64,000 nt of DNA from WHSW01 sp963767475 (GTDB lineage Bacteria > Actinomycetota > Thermoleophilia > Solirubrobacterales > 70-9): positions 248,001 to 312,000 of the forward strand of contig CAVYEI010000002.1 of the NCBI GenBank assembly GCA_963767475.1, written 5' to 3'. The notes under the pieces are model-generated. The model had not been told where the DNA came from, did not search any database, and saw nothing but the letters and a program-made list of their open reading frames with translations. Numbering within the stretch: the first letter of the stretch is position 1; each line of letters starts with the position of its first letter. Positions 43,607 to 52,625 of this stretch are shown piece by piece. The translations under genes were made by a program, and so were the position numbers.

Positions 43607-44431
43607 TCAGGCCGGCAGCGCGTACAGAGCGACCGCCGCGAAGTGGACGGCGGCGGCGGCGATCACGAGCACGTGGAAGATCTCGTGGTAGCCGAAGACA
43701 GCGGGGCGCGGGTCGGGACGCTGAGCGGCGTAGACGATCGCCCCGGTCGCATAGAGGGCGCCGCCGCCGGCGATCAGAAGCCCGGCGACGATGCCGGCTT
43801 CGACCACGATCGCCGGGAATCCGATCGCGCCGATCAGCCCGACGCCGATGTAGACGACCGCCGAGACCCATTTCGGATGATCGACCCAGACGAGCTCGAC
43901 GATCGTGCCGGCGAGAGCGCCCGCCCAGACGGCGATCAGCAACGCGGTCGACAGCGGCGGCTCCATCACCAGGAGGGCGAACGGGGTCACCGTGCCGGCA
44001 ATCAGGAAGAAGATCATCGTGTGGTCGAGCCGTCGCATCCAGCGGCGTGCCGATGGCCGCTCCCATTGGTGGACGTGGTAGAGGGCGCTGACCCCGAACA
44101 GGGCCGAGAGGCTGACGGCGTAGATCGCAACCGCGAGCCGGGCCTCGCCGCCCTTGGCGAGCACGATCAGGCCGATGCCGAGGACGAGCGAGACGAAGAA
44201 CGCGTACTCATGCGAAACGCCGCGCAGCCGCGGCTTTACCTTCGCGATCTGCTCGGCGGCGGCGGCGCGGGCATCGGCGACCCGCTCGACCGCGGCGTCG
44301 CGCGCATCGCTGACCCGCTCGACCGCGGCGTCGCGGCGCTCGCCCATCGCCTCGATCGCCGCGTCCCGCCGCTCGCCCATCGCCTCGATGGCCGCATCGC
44401 GGCGTTCGTTGAAGCGCTCTCGCGGGGACAT
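43607..44431 (-). CDS. Hemolysin III / PAQR family membrane protein with N-terminal 11-residue repeats
   Basis: 274 residues. The C-terminal ~210 form the seven-TM hemolysin III/YqfA fold: RGVSHEYAFFVSLVLGIGL, SALFGVSALYHVHQW, MRRLDHTMIFFLIAGTVTPF and FGYHEIFHVLVIAAAAVHF, with the conserved S...H, D and H..H metal-site residues of PAQR proteins. Residues 9-63 are five 11-residue repeats (ERRDAAIEAMG and variants), an extension most relatives lack. Role is unknown; relatives are linked to lipid metabolism. A hairpin follows the gene. Confidence 0.84.
   Translation of the reverse strand: MSPRERFNERRDAAIEAMGERRDAAIEAMGERRDAAVERVSDARDAAVERVADARAAAAEQIAKVKPRLRGVSHEYAFFVSLVLGIGLIVLAKGGEARLAVAIYAVSLSALFGVSALYHVHQWERPSARRWMRRLDHTMIFFLIAGTVTPFALLVMEPPLSTALLIAVWAGALAGTIVELVWVDHPKWVSAVVYIGVGLIGAIGFPAIVVEAGIVAGLLIAGGGALYATGAIVYAAQRPDPRPAVFGYHEIFHVLVIAAAAVHFAAVALYALPA
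44243..44407 (-). repeat. Five 33-bp coding repeats (11-residue helix units)
   Basis: The units encode ERRDAAIEAMG twice, then ERRDAAVERVS, DARDAAVERVA and DARAAAAEQIA. The first two units differ by a few bases at DNA level and divergence grows toward the membrane domain. The 11-residue period is typical of amphipathic lipid-binding helices. Confidence 0.85.
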
Positions 44432-44470
44432 CCAGGCAAAGCCTAGCCCAGAAGCCCTCTGGGCAGCGAC

Positions 44471-44519
44471 ACGCTACATCTAGTGTTCATCCAAAGAAGG
44501 AAAACGCTAGCGCTAGTAG
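44471..44519 (+). promoter_or_regulatory. Tandem NrdR boxes upstream of nrdR-nrdJ
   Basis: ACGCTACATCTAGTGT (44471-44486) matches the NrdR consensus ACACTATATATAGTGT at 13 of 16 positions. A weaker copy, ACGCTAGCGCTAGTAG (44504-44519), lies 33 bp on, near the usual three-turn spacing, and overlaps the -10 TAGAAT (44517-44522) that sits 8 nt before the nrdR ATG. Confidence 0.7.
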
Positions 44520-44530
44520 AATCGTCGGTA

Positions 44531-45028
44531 ATGGATTGTCCGCGTTGCCACCGTCCCACCCGTGTGCTCGAGAGCCGTCGTGGCGATGGCGGCGCGACCA
44601 CCCGTCGCCGGCGCGTCTGCTCGGAGTGCGGCCACCGGTTCACCACCTACGAGCGCGCCGAGCGCCAGCCGTCCTGGGTGCGCAAGCGCGACGGCGAGCG
44701 CCAGCGCTTCGACCGGACGAAGTTGCGCGCGGCGCTGCTGCGATCGACCCACAAGCGCCAGGTGAGCGCCGACGACGTCGAGCGGCTGGTCGATCAGATC
44801 GCGATCGCAATCGAAACGGGCGGCGGCGAGATGGCGGCGGAACGGATCGGCGAGCTCTGCCTCGAGGGATTGGCGGAGCTCGACCGGGGCGCGTACCTGC
44901 AGTTCCTCGGAACGCTGCCTTCGGCCCCCGGCGAGGGGACGGAGTTGGCGGATTTTGCGGAGTCGGATTCGACCCGTTCCGTCCGGGGCTCCCGTGAGAG
45001 TGCATCGTTACCCGCTGAAGCGGGCTGA
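44531..45028 (+). CDS. nrdR: Transcriptional repressor NrdR
   Basis: 165 residues. The zinc ribbon is MDCPRCHRP...RRVCSECGHRFTTYERAE, followed by the ATP-cone: VRKRDGERQRFDRTKLRAALLRST and DDVERLVDQIAIAIE. It senses ATP/dATP and represses ribonucleotide reductase genes. It sits directly upstream of nrdJ (35 bp) and behind NrdR boxes, indicating autoregulation of the pair. The C-terminal ~30 residues (EGTELADFAESDSTRSV...) are a variable tail. The ATG at 44531 begins with the ribbon and is preferred over an upstream start at 44483. Confidence 0.95.
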   Translation: MDCPRCHRPTRVLESRRGDGGATTRRRRVCSECGHRFTTYERAERQPSWVRKRDGERQRFDRTKLRAALLRSTHKRQVSADDVERLVDQIAIAIETGGGEMAAERIGELCLEGLAELDRGAYLQFLGTLPSAPGEGTELADFAESDSTRSVRGSRESASLPAEAG

Positions 45029-45063
45029 AGTTTCCAGAAACGTCTGTTGAAGAGGAGATGAGG

Positions 45064-47874
45064 ATGTCGGAAAGGGCTGCAAATACGGTAAATCTGAGCG
45101 AGGACGGCCTGCTCTGCGAGCGCCGCCACACGACCCCGGGGGTGCACCCCTTCGATGAGGTCGAGTGGGAGCTTCGCGACGCCGTGATCGGCGATCCCGC
45201 GAACCCTGCCTTCGAGCAGCACGGAGTCGAGTTCCCGACCACCTGGTCGCAGAACTCGACCAACATCGTCGCCCAGAAGTACTTCCGCGGCCGACTCGGC
45301 TCCGAGGAGCGCGAGAGCTCGGTCAAGCAGATGGTCTCCCGGGTCGCCGGGACGATCGCCGGCTGGGGCCGCGACGGCAACTACTTCGCCTCCGATGCGG
45401 ATGCCGACACCTTCGAGGCCGAGCTCACCCACATCCTTCTGCACCAAAAGGCCGCCTTCAACAGCCCGGTCTGGTTCAACGTCGGCTTCGAGGAGCACCC
45501 GCAGTGCTCCGCCTGCTTCATCCTCTCGGTCGAGGACACAATGGAGTCGATCCTCGACTGGAACACCAAGGAGGGCACGATCTTCCGCGGCGGCTCCGGC
45601 TCCGGGATCAACCTCTCCAACATCCGCGGCTCGGTCGAGCACCTGTCGAAGGGCGGACTCGCCTCCGGCCCGGTCAGCTTCATGCGCGGCGCCGATTCCT
45701 GGGCCGGGACGATCAAGTCGGGCGGCAAGACCCGGCGGGCGGCGAAGATGGTCGTGCTCGACGTCGACCATCCCGACATCGAGGACTTCATCTGGTGCAA
45801 GGCCAAGGAGGAGAAGAAGGCGGAGGCGCTTCGCCAGGCCGGCTTCGACATGTCGATCGACGGCGACGGCTTCACCTCGATCCAGTACCAGAACGCCAAC
45901 AACTCGGTCCGGGTCACCGACGAGTTCATGGAAGCGGTCGCCGACGACGCCGAGTGGGAGCTGCTGGCTCGCAAGGACGGCTCGGTGACGAAGACGCTGC
46001 CGGCCCGCGAGCTGCTCGCCCAGATCGCCGAGGCGGCCTGGCAGTGCGCCGATCCGGGCGTCCAGTACGACTCGATCATCAACCGCTGGCACACCTGCCC
46101 CGCGTCGGGGCGGATCAACGCCTCGAACCCGTGCTCTGAATACATGCACGTCGACGACTCGGCCTGCAACCTGGCCTCGATCAACCTGATGAAGTTCCGT
46201 CGCGACGACGGCTCCTTCGACGCGGCCGAGTTCGAGCACACGGTCGACACCGTGTTCCTCGCACAGGAGATCGTCGTCGGCCCCTCGAGCTACCCGACCG
46301 AGAAGATCGGCGAGAACGCGCGCGCCTTCCGCCAGCTCGGCCTCGGCTTCGCCAACCTCGGCGCCCTGCTGATGTCCGACGGCGTTCCCTACGACTCCGA
46401 CGACGGCCGCAACATCGCCGGCGCGATCACCGCACTGATGACCGGTCGCGGCTATCGCAAGTCGGCCGAGATCGCCGCCGCGGTCGGCACCTACGACGAG
46501 TACCCGAAGAACCGCGAGGCCCACAACAAGGTCATGCGCATGCACCGCGACGCCTCCTATGAGCTCGACGCCGAGGGCGTCAAGGGCGACCTGGTCGCCG
46601 CGGCGCAGCGCAGCTGGGACGAGGCGGTCGAGCTCGGCGACGAGCACGGCTATCGCAACGCCCAGGCGACCGTGCTCGCTCCCACCGGAACGATCTCGTT
46701 CCTGATGGATTGCGACACGACCGGGATCGAGCCCGACTTCTCGCTGGTCAAGTTCAAGGAGCTGGTCGGCGGCGGGCAGATGACGATCGTCAACCAGACC
46801 GTGCCGATGGCGCTCGAGACGCTCGGCTACTCCGATGCGGAGGTCGAGCAGATCGTCGCCTACATCAACGACAAGGGCACGATCGTCGGCGCGCCGTCAC
46901 TCAAGGACGAGCACCTGGAGGTGTTCGACGTCGCGGTCGGCGAGCGCGCGATCTCGCATATGGGCCACATCAAGATGATGGCCGCGGCGCAGCCGTTCCT
47001 CTCCGGGGCGATCTCGAAGACGGTCAACCTGCCGCAGACGGCGACCGTCGACGACATCGCCGAGGCATACACCGAGGGCCACAAGCACGGTCTCAAGGCG
47101 CTGGCGATCTACCGCGACGGCTCGAAGACCGCGCAGGCCCTGCGCACCGACGCCCAGGACGAGGGCGAAGCCGACGCCGAGCCGGAGTCGGTGAAGCCCG
47201 AGCGCCGCCGGATGCCGCGCGAGCGCGAGTCGATCACCCACAAGTTCTCGATCGCCGGCCACGAGGGCTACATCACCGCCGGCAAGTACGAGGACGGCTC
47301 GATCGGGGAGATCTTCCTCACCGACATCGGCAAGGAGGGCTCGACCCTGCGCGGGATGCTGAACGCGTTCGCGACCGCGATCTCGATCGGGCTCCAGTAC
47401 GGAGTGCCGCTGGAGACCTTCGTGAAGAAGTTCAGCTACATGCGCTTCGACCCCGAGGGGATCACCGGCAACCCGGAGATCCCGTTCGCGAAGTCGATGC
47501 CCGACTACATCATGCGCTGGCTCGGCAGCCGCTTCATCGACGACCTCGACGAACTCGAGGACCTCGGCATCCTCACCCCCGAGGTGCGGGCCCGCAAGGA
47601 GGCCCAGCTGGCGATGTTCACCGACGACAGCGCGACACCGGCCAACGGCGGCAACGGAAACGGCAACGGCGGTTCCGCGGAACCGCAGGCCACGCCGAAG
47701 CCGGCGCCGAAGCCCGCCGCGGCGGCGCTCACCGACACCCCGCCGGTGATCCCCGCCAAGCTCTCACCGGGCGGCGACCTCGGCCCCGCCTGCGACCAGT
47801 GCGGCGGGATGATGCAGCGCACGGGCAGCTGTTACACCTGCTCGAGCTGCGGCAACAACACCGGCTGCGGCTGA
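45064..47874 (+). CDS. nrdJ: Adenosylcobalamin-dependent (class II) ribonucleoside-diphosphate reductase
   Basis: 936 residues from ATG 45064; AGAGGAG is correctly spaced for it rather than for the ATG at 45058. Key features are FNSPVWFNVGFEEHPQCSACF (first redox Cys), the active-site segment NPCSEYMHVDDSACNLASINLM, the substrate loop QATVLAPTGTISFLMDCDTTGIEPDF, SGAISKTVNLPQTATVDDI, and a C-terminal Cys-rich tail (CDQCGGMMQRTG...CYTCSSCGNNTGCG) for re-reduction. It makes deoxyribonucleotides with coenzyme B12 radical chemistry, with or without oxygen. A Gly/Asn-rich linker (GGNGNGNGGS) precedes the tail. Confidence 0.95.
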   Translation: MSERAANTVNLSEDGLLCERRHTTPGVHPFDEVEWELRDAVIGDPANPAFEQHGVEFPTTWSQNSTNIVAQKYFRGRLGSEERESSVKQMVSRVAGTIAGWGRDGNYFASDADADTFEAELTHILLHQKAAFNSPVWFNVGFEEHPQCSACFILSVEDTMESILDWNTKEGTIFRGGSGSGINLSNIRGSVEHLSKGGLASGPVSFMRGADSWAGTIKSGGKTRRAAKMVVLDVDHPDIEDFIWCKAKEEKKAEALRQAGFDMSIDGDGFTSIQYQNANNSVRVTDEFMEAVADDAEWELLARKDGSVTKTLPARELLAQIAEAAWQCADPGVQYDSIINRWHTCPASGRINASNPCSEYMHVDDSACNLASINLMKFRRDDGSFDAAEFEHTVDTVFLAQEIVVGPSSYPTEKIGENARAFRQLGLGFANLGALLMSDGVPYDSDDGRNIAGAITALMTGRGYRKSAEIAAAVGTYDEYPKNREAHNKVMRMHRDASYELDAEGVKGDLVAAAQRSWDEAVELGDEHGYRNAQATVLAPTGTISFLMDCDTTGIEPDFSLVKFKELVGGGQMTIVNQTVPMALETLGYSDAEVEQIVAYINDKGTIVGAPSLKDEHLEVFDVAVGERAISHMGHIKMMAAAQPFLSGAISKTVNLPQTATVDDIAEAYTEGHKHGLKALAIYRDGSKTAQALRTDAQDEGEADAEPESVKPERRRMPRERESITHKFSIAGHEGYITAGKYEDGSIGEIFLTDIGKEGSTLRGMLNAFATAISIGLQYGVPLETFVKKFSYMRFDPEGITGNPEIPFAKSMPDYIMRWLGSRFIDDLDELEDLGILTPEVRARKEAQLAMFTDDSATPANGGNGNGNGGSAEPQATPKPAPKPAAAALTDTPPVIPAKLSPGGDLGPACDQCGGMMQRTGSCYTCSSCGNNTGCG

Positions 47875-47902
47875 GGGTCAACCGGGGCGCCGGCGGTGGG
47901 CG

Positions 47903-48328
47903 CTACGGCAGCGGGACGATGAACTGCTTCGAGCGCGCGAAGCTGCACTTGCGCTTTCCCTTGCGCAGCTTCTCGACCTCGATGTAGTGGACCCCGGTCG
48001 CGGACTCCTCGATGTCCTTGGTCTCGGATCGCGTCGTCCACTTCGCCTTCCAGCGGCCCCGCGCATCGGTTTCGACAACGTTCATCACCGAATTGGAATC
48101 GAAGGGCGGCCCGAGCTTCTCGATGATTACGACGCTGCGCTTTGAAAGGCAGGCTGGGTCCGACGCCGTGATCTGGCCCTTGGCGCTGTAGGCGTCATCG
48201 CCGGGCAGGCTCGTGCGGGTGATCTCGTCGATCACGGCCTTCGTCTTCACCGGATTCGCCGCCGCGGGCACCACCGCCGACAACGCGAGTACGACACCTA
48301 CCGCCGTCAAACCGATCCTCTTGCTCAT
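47903..48328 (-). CDS. Small secreted beta-sandwich-like protein, unknown
   Basis: 141 residues from ATG 48328, chosen because of the Shine-Dalgarno GGGAGG just upstream and the signal peptide (KRIGLTAVGVVLALSAVVPAAANP). The mature part has AKGQITASDPACLSKRSVVIIEK and TDARGRWKAKW, a carboxypeptidase-regulatory/Ig-like pattern with two conserved cysteines (ACLSKR, KCSFAR). No family function is recognised. It is convergent with nrdJ with a 28-bp gap. Confidence 0.62.
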   Translation of the reverse strand: MSKRIGLTAVGVVLALSAVVPAAANPVKTKAVIDEITRTSLPGDDAYSAKGQITASDPACLSKRSVVIIEKLGPPFDSNSVMNVVETDARGRWKAKWTTRSETKDIEESATGVHYIEVEKLRKGKRKCSFARSKQFIVPLP

Positions 48329-48429
48329 GCAGCCTCCCTGCTGGCGCGTTGCCGGACCCGCCGACCGTACCACCGCGCCCGATTGGCGCTGGGTGAACCG
48401 GGTCACATGCGGCGTGTGACACTCCCACC

Positions 48430-48927
48430 GTGAGGGAGTTCGTGAAGAGGATCAGCCTCCCGGACGGGTTCGCCCCGCCCGAGCGCCTGGTCCATGAGGA
48501 CATCGTGGCGACCGTGCTCGGCCGGGACGACCTCGATGACGACGTCCGGGGAATCAACGCGAGCGTCGAGCTGATCCGGCGCACGCGCGGCGCCGAGTGG
48601 CCGGAGGGGCCGGTCACGCCCGAGTTCAACCTGGCCGATCTGATCTGGCATGAGGTCGAGTTCCGCGAGGGGTTCTCGTTCTCGTACGTGCTCCGCGACT
48701 CGGAGGCGGGCTACCTCGGCTGCGCCTATCTCTATCCGATCGGACGCCGCACCGAGCTCAGCGAGGAGCTCGTCGATCACGACGTCGACGTCAGCTGGTG
48801 GGTGACCACCGATGCCTACGCCGCGGGCTATTACGAGAAGGCCTTCGACGCCCTGAAGCGCTGGATGACCGAGGACTTCCCGTTCACCGATCCGTACTGG
48901 TCGAACCGCGAGCTTCCCGGCGCCTGA
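48430..48927 (+). CDS. GNAT-like N-acetyltransferase family protein
   Basis: 165 residues from GTG 48430. The central region (FSFSYVLRDSEAGYLGCAYLYP) resembles the beta-strand part of GNAT folds, and DHDVDVSWWVTTDAYAAGYYEKAFDALKRWM resembles the acceptor-side strand and helix, but a canonical Q/RxxGxG/A acetyl-CoA loop is not evident. It may be a degenerate or non-acetylating member. Homologues are annotated as GNAT proteins in actinobacteria. No operon partner is clear. Confidence 0.6.
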   Translation: MREFVKRISLPDGFAPPERLVHEDIVATVLGRDDLDDDVRGINASVELIRRTRGAEWPEGPVTPEFNLADLIWHEVEFREGFSFSYVLRDSEAGYLGCAYLYPIGRRTELSEELVDHDVDVSWWVTTDAYAAGYYEKAFDALKRWMTEDFPFTDPYWSNRELPGA

Positions 48928-48966
48928 CGTCGCCGGCCGAAACCGCAGCCGGCCGTTGCGCCCGGC

Positions 48967-49338
48967 TCAGCTCTCGCAGCCGCGCATCTTGATGAAGTAG
49001 ACGACCGGGAAGCTCAGCGAGCCGGAACCCTGCTGCCAGTCGAGGAACTCGTCGCGGTCCTGCTTGCGGTACATGAACCACTCGCAGCCGGCCGGGTTGT
49101 AGGTCCTCCAGCCGTGCCTGCGCACGTCGTCCTGGATGAAGTCGCGGGCGATCTCGCGGGCGCGGTTGCATCCCACCTCGAAGGTCTTCACCGGTGAGCG
49201 CCCACCCTCGTCGTTGACCTTGCCGCACGGTTGGAGGTCGGTCCCCAGCCGCTCCGCGGCGGTGCCCCCGGCGACGCCGACGGCGAGGCTGGCGAGCAAC
49301 AGCCCGGAGGCGAGGACCGAAAGCAATGTCTTCGTCAT
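48967..49338 (-). CDS. Small secreted protein, unknown
   Basis: 123 residues from ATG 49338. A clear signal peptide (LLSVLASGLLLASLAVGVAGG) is followed by a compact mature domain with four cysteines (DLQPCGKVND, VGCNRAREIARDF, AGCEWFMYR, MRGCES), suggesting disulfides. No known family is recognised. An open frame runs further upstream to 49557 but overlaps the divergent dipeptidase signal region, so the ATG at 49338 is preferred. Confidence 0.6.
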   Translation of the reverse strand: MTKTLLSVLASGLLLASLAVGVAGGTAAERLGTDLQPCGKVNDEGGRSPVKTFEVGCNRAREIARDFIQDDVRRHGWRTYNPAGCEWFMYRKQDRDEFLDWQQGSGSLSFPVVYFIKMRGCES

Positions 49339-49405
49339 CTTCGTCTCGTTTCCGGTTCCGGGAGGCTCAAACCTCGGCCCGTCCGGGACGGCTACCGGTC
49401 GTCCC

Positions 49406-51458
49406 GTGATCGGGGCGGGTGATCGTCGGGTCAGACGCGCGGGCATCGCGGCCACGGTCGCCGCGGTCGCGGTCACCGCGGCGGTCACGTCAGCCGCGTC
49501 CACCAAGGAGGGACCAGGCCCGCGCGTGCGAATCGCCGGCGGCTGCTTCGCAATCAAGTCAGTGCAGGCGGACCGTTACCTGCGCTACGTCGACACCGCC
49601 TACGCAGCCGTCGCCAACCGTCCGCAAGCCGAGCGGTTCTGGCTCAAGCCGACCACGCTCCTACACGACTACTTGCTGCACGACAGCGAGGGCCGGATGC
49701 TCGCCGTCGATCGGCATCAGATCACCACGCAAACGAGACCGGATCACAACGCAGAGTGGGACGTCTATGACCCGGCGAGGGGACCAGCGATCCTCACTCA
49801 CGACTACGCGTTCCTGACCACGCGTAACGACGGCAGCGTCCGGCTTGCCGAGGACCGCACCGATGAGTGGCGCCTCGTTCCGGCGCACGGCTGCCGCCCG
49901 TACCCCGAGGCTGGCACGGGCGCCATCGGCAAGCCGTTCAGCGGCACCAACCCTGACGGGACCGTGTTCGGCTTCTCCGACACCCACCTCCACATCACCG
50001 CGAACCTGCGGGCCGGCGGGAGCGTCATCTACGGCGAGCCCTTTGACCGCTTCGGGATCACCGAGGCGCTCGGGCACGACGCGGACATCCACGGCGCGGA
50101 CGGCAGCGACGACGTGACCGGCAACCTGCTCCGCGACGGGATCCCCTTCGGCACCCACGACACCCACGGTTGGCCGAGCTTCGCCGGCTGGCCCGTCCAC
50201 GACACCAATACTCACCAGCAGGTCTACTACCGGTGGCTCGAGCGCACCTATGACGCGGGCCTCCGACTCGTGGTCGCCCAAGCGGTCGAGGACGAGCCGA
50301 TCTGCAGGATCGAGCCGGTCACCTCGCACTCATGCGACGAGACCGAGACGATCAAGCTCGAGATCCGCCAGCTCGAGCAGCTCCAGGACTACGTCGACGC
50401 GCAGAGCGGCGGACCGGGCCAGGGTTGGTTCCGACTGGTCTACGGCCCGGGTCAGGCACGGCGGGTGATCGCCGACGGCAAGCTCGCGGTGGTGATCGGG
50501 GTCGAGTCCTCGGACCTCTTCGGTTGCTCGGAGGCGGTGGCCTGCGATCGTGCCGACGTCGACCGCGGGCTGGCGCTGATGAAGCGCCTCGGCGTCAGCA
50601 GTCTCTTCGTTGCCCACTGGGTCGACAACGCGTTCGCCGGCGCCGCGCTCGAGGGCGGCGCCAAGGGCAGCTTCATCAACGTGTTCAACCGGATCCAGAC
50701 CGGTCACTACTTCAACACCGGTCCGTGTCCGGATCCGAGCCAGGGCGAGGAGCCGGAGACGCTCGGTTCGGTTGAAATGCTGGTCCTGGGCCAGTTCTTC
50801 CCGGCTACGGCGGGCCTCGAACCGATGCCGGTCTACCCGCCCGGCAAGCAGTGCAACACCAAGGGCCTGACCAAGCTCGGCGCCTATCTGATCCGGCGCA
50901 TGATCGATCAGGGAATGCTGATCGAGGTCGACCACATGAGCGAGCTGGCGCGCGACCGGGTGCTGGCGATCGCCGCCGCTCATCGCTATCCGCTCGTCTC
51001 CAGCCACACGGGCACCGGCGGCAGCTGGACCCCGAGGGAGCTCACGCGCCTTTACCGCGACGGCGGCATCGCCTCGGCCACCCCGGGCCTCGGCCCCCGA
51101 GCTCGCCCAGAAGCTGGCCTCCTTCGATCCGTACCGCAGCCGCCGGCACTACTTCGGCGTCGGGCTCGGCACCGACACCGGCGGCTTCTCCTCGCTGCCC
51201 GCGCCGCGCGACGACGCGGCCGCGCGGCCGCTGGCGTACCCGTTTCGTTCCTATGACGGCAGGGTCAGGTTCAGCCGCCAGCACAGCGGCGAGCGCTACT
51301 TCGACCTCAACACCGACGGCGTCGCCCACTACGGCTTGTTCGCCGACCTGATCGCCGACCTGCAGCGCGGCCCCGGCGGCCCTGCGGCGATGCGCACCCT
51401 GTTCCGCTCGGCGGAGTCCTATCTGCAGATGTGGGAGCTCGCCCGCGGTCTGCGCTAG
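49406..51458 (+). CDS. Secreted M19-type (renal dipeptidase-like) metal hydrolase with N-terminal trefoil-like domain (frameshift in C-run 51094-51098)
   Basis: About 683 residues in restored frame from GTG 49406. A signal peptide (RRAGIAATVAAVAVTAAVTSA) is followed by about 130 residues like a fascin/beta-trefoil (CFAIKSVQADRYLRYVD, AFLTTRNDGSVRLAED). Then comes an amidohydrolase barrel with M19 ligands: GFSDTHLHI, AVVIGVESSDLFG, IEVDHMSELARDR, LVSSHTGTGG and, after correction, GVGLGTDTGGFSSLP. The last 120 codons are out of frame because a run of five C should be four. Substrate is unknown; M19 enzymes cleave dipeptides. Start is tentative. Confidence 0.75.
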
Positions 51459-51920
51459 TTATCCGCGTGGCGCTAACCAAGCCTCAGGTGCTGGCGTGAA
51501 GCAGTCCGGGGCAGCCACCGGGTTCAGGGAGTTTCGGAGGTAATAGAACTGGCCCTTGGCCCGGTTGTGCCTGATCGTGCCGCTGATCTCTAGGTAGGCC
51601 TGGCCGCCCAGCCCGTTGTAATAGCGCTGAATCAGAAACTTCCCGGTCCTGCTCGCCCTGCCCTGAAGGTTGCTTGCATTGGCGAGGGACGCCGTGTTGT
51701 TCTCACATCTGATTTCGGCGTTGTGAATCGAGGCTGTGATCCGCCCTGAGTCCTCCCGGAAACGTATGTCGATCGTCCCCCTCGCGGGATCGTTGAGAAG
51801 TTCCCCGTGGTAGCTAATCGTCGTTGTTTTAGACGGCGACGCAAGCGAGGCCGATCCGGAGGCAATCGCGAAAACGGCGCCGCCGACCGAGAGCAGGACG
51901 AAGCGGTTGGAGAAGTGCAT
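51459..51920 (-). CDS. Small secreted protein, unknown
   Basis: 153 residues from ATG 51920. A signal peptide (VLLSVGGAVFAIASGSASLASP) precedes a beta-rich mature region: TTISYHGELLNDPARGTIDIRFR, SIHNAEIRCENN, and AYLEISGTIRHNRAKGQFYYLR, with two cysteines (EIRCEN, PDCFTP). This resembles small beta-sandwich secreted proteins seen in this class but has no assigned function. Its stop is adjacent to the M19 stop (51458/51459), with no room for a terminator between them. Confidence 0.6.
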   Translation of the reverse strand: MHFSNRFVLLSVGGAVFAIASGSASLASPSKTTTISYHGELLNDPARGTIDIRFREDSGRITASIHNAEIRCENNTASLANASNLQGRASRTGKFLIQRYYNGLGGQAYLEISGTIRHNRAKGQFYYLRNSLNPVAAPDCFTPAPEAWLAPRG

Positions 51921-51984
51921 TTGCCTATTCAACGCTCGGCGAGGCGGGAAGTCGCGGCCGGGAGACCGGTCTTGGTCGACGGCG

Positions 51985-52566
51985 CTAGGAAGCCAGCGCG
52001 ATCTCGATCGAGGTCTCGAGCTCGGCGGCGACGTCGAGCAGGGGCGCCGGGTCACGCTCGGCGCGGCTGAGCACGATCGCGCCCTCGACCGCGGACACGA
52101 CCAGGTTCGCGAGCCGCTGCGCCCGTGCGGTCGGCACGCCCGCGGCGCGCAGGCAATCGGAGAAGGCGCTGCGCCAGTTGTCGAAGGCGCGCGCGGCGGC
52201 GTCGAGCAGCTCGGGCGCTTCGTCATGGTTCTCGACCGCGACCGCGGCGATCGGGCAACCGGCGCGGTAGCCGGAGCGCTCGAAGTCGGCGCGCCAGAGC
52301 TCGACGAAGCCGCGCAGGGCGCCGATCGGATCGGCGTCGGCGAGTGGAGCGGCGATCACATCCCGCGCCAGCGCGCCGACGTGGTCGACCGCCTCGCCCG
52401 CAAGCTGCGACTTGCCGCCGGGGAAGTGGTGGTAGATCGAGCCCCTGGGGGCGCCGGTGAGCTCGATCACCTCGCGAAAGCCGGTGCCGGTGTAGCCGCG
52501 CTGGCGCAGCAGCTCCGCCGCGCCGCGGACCATGCGCTGTTTCGTGCGTTCGCCGGGAGCCGTCAT
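51985..52566 (-). CDS. TetR family transcriptional regulator
   Basis: 193 residues from ATG 52566 (an in-frame ATG at 52578 is possible). The HTH reads TKQRMVRGAAELLRQRGYTGTGFREVIELTGAPRGSIYHHFPGGKSQL, with the TetR hallmark SIYHHF. The C-terminal domain (FVELWRADFERSGYRAGCPIAAVAVE) resembles YxaF/LmrA-type TetR_C. It is divergent from the tautomerase gene with a 16-bp palindrome in between, so it probably represses that gene and itself. The ligand is unknown. Confidence 0.88.
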   Translation of the reverse strand: MTAPGERTKQRMVRGAAELLRQRGYTGTGFREVIELTGAPRGSIYHHFPGGKSQLAGEAVDHVGALARDVIAAPLADADPIGALRGFVELWRADFERSGYRAGCPIAAVAVENHDEAPELLDAAARAFDNWRSAFSDCLRAAGVPTARAQRLANLVVSAVEGAIVLSRAERDPAPLLDVAAELETSIEIALAS

Positions 52567-52586
52567 TATGACGCTCATCATAGTAT

Positions 52587-52602
52587 GGTTCGCAGACGAA
52601 CC
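52587..52602. promoter_or_regulatory. TetR operator candidate
   Basis: GGTTCG-CAGA-CGAACC is a perfect palindrome with 6-bp arms between the divergent TetR and tautomerase genes. A TAGTAT (52581-52586, plus strand) adjoining it could be the -10 of the tautomerase gene, so bound repressor would block transcription. Confidence 0.6.
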
Positions 52603-52625
52603 CCAACCGACCAGGAGGACCACCA

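Noticed and set aside
45029..45063. Cobalamin riboswitch before nrdJ
   Set aside because: The 35-bp gap is far too short for the B12 riboswitch fold and holds only a Shine-Dalgarno.
44794..46647. Minus-strand open frame of 617 codons
   Set aside because: Antisense to nrdR and nrdJ, low-complexity V/A/R/G/D composition; a shadow of high-GC third positions.
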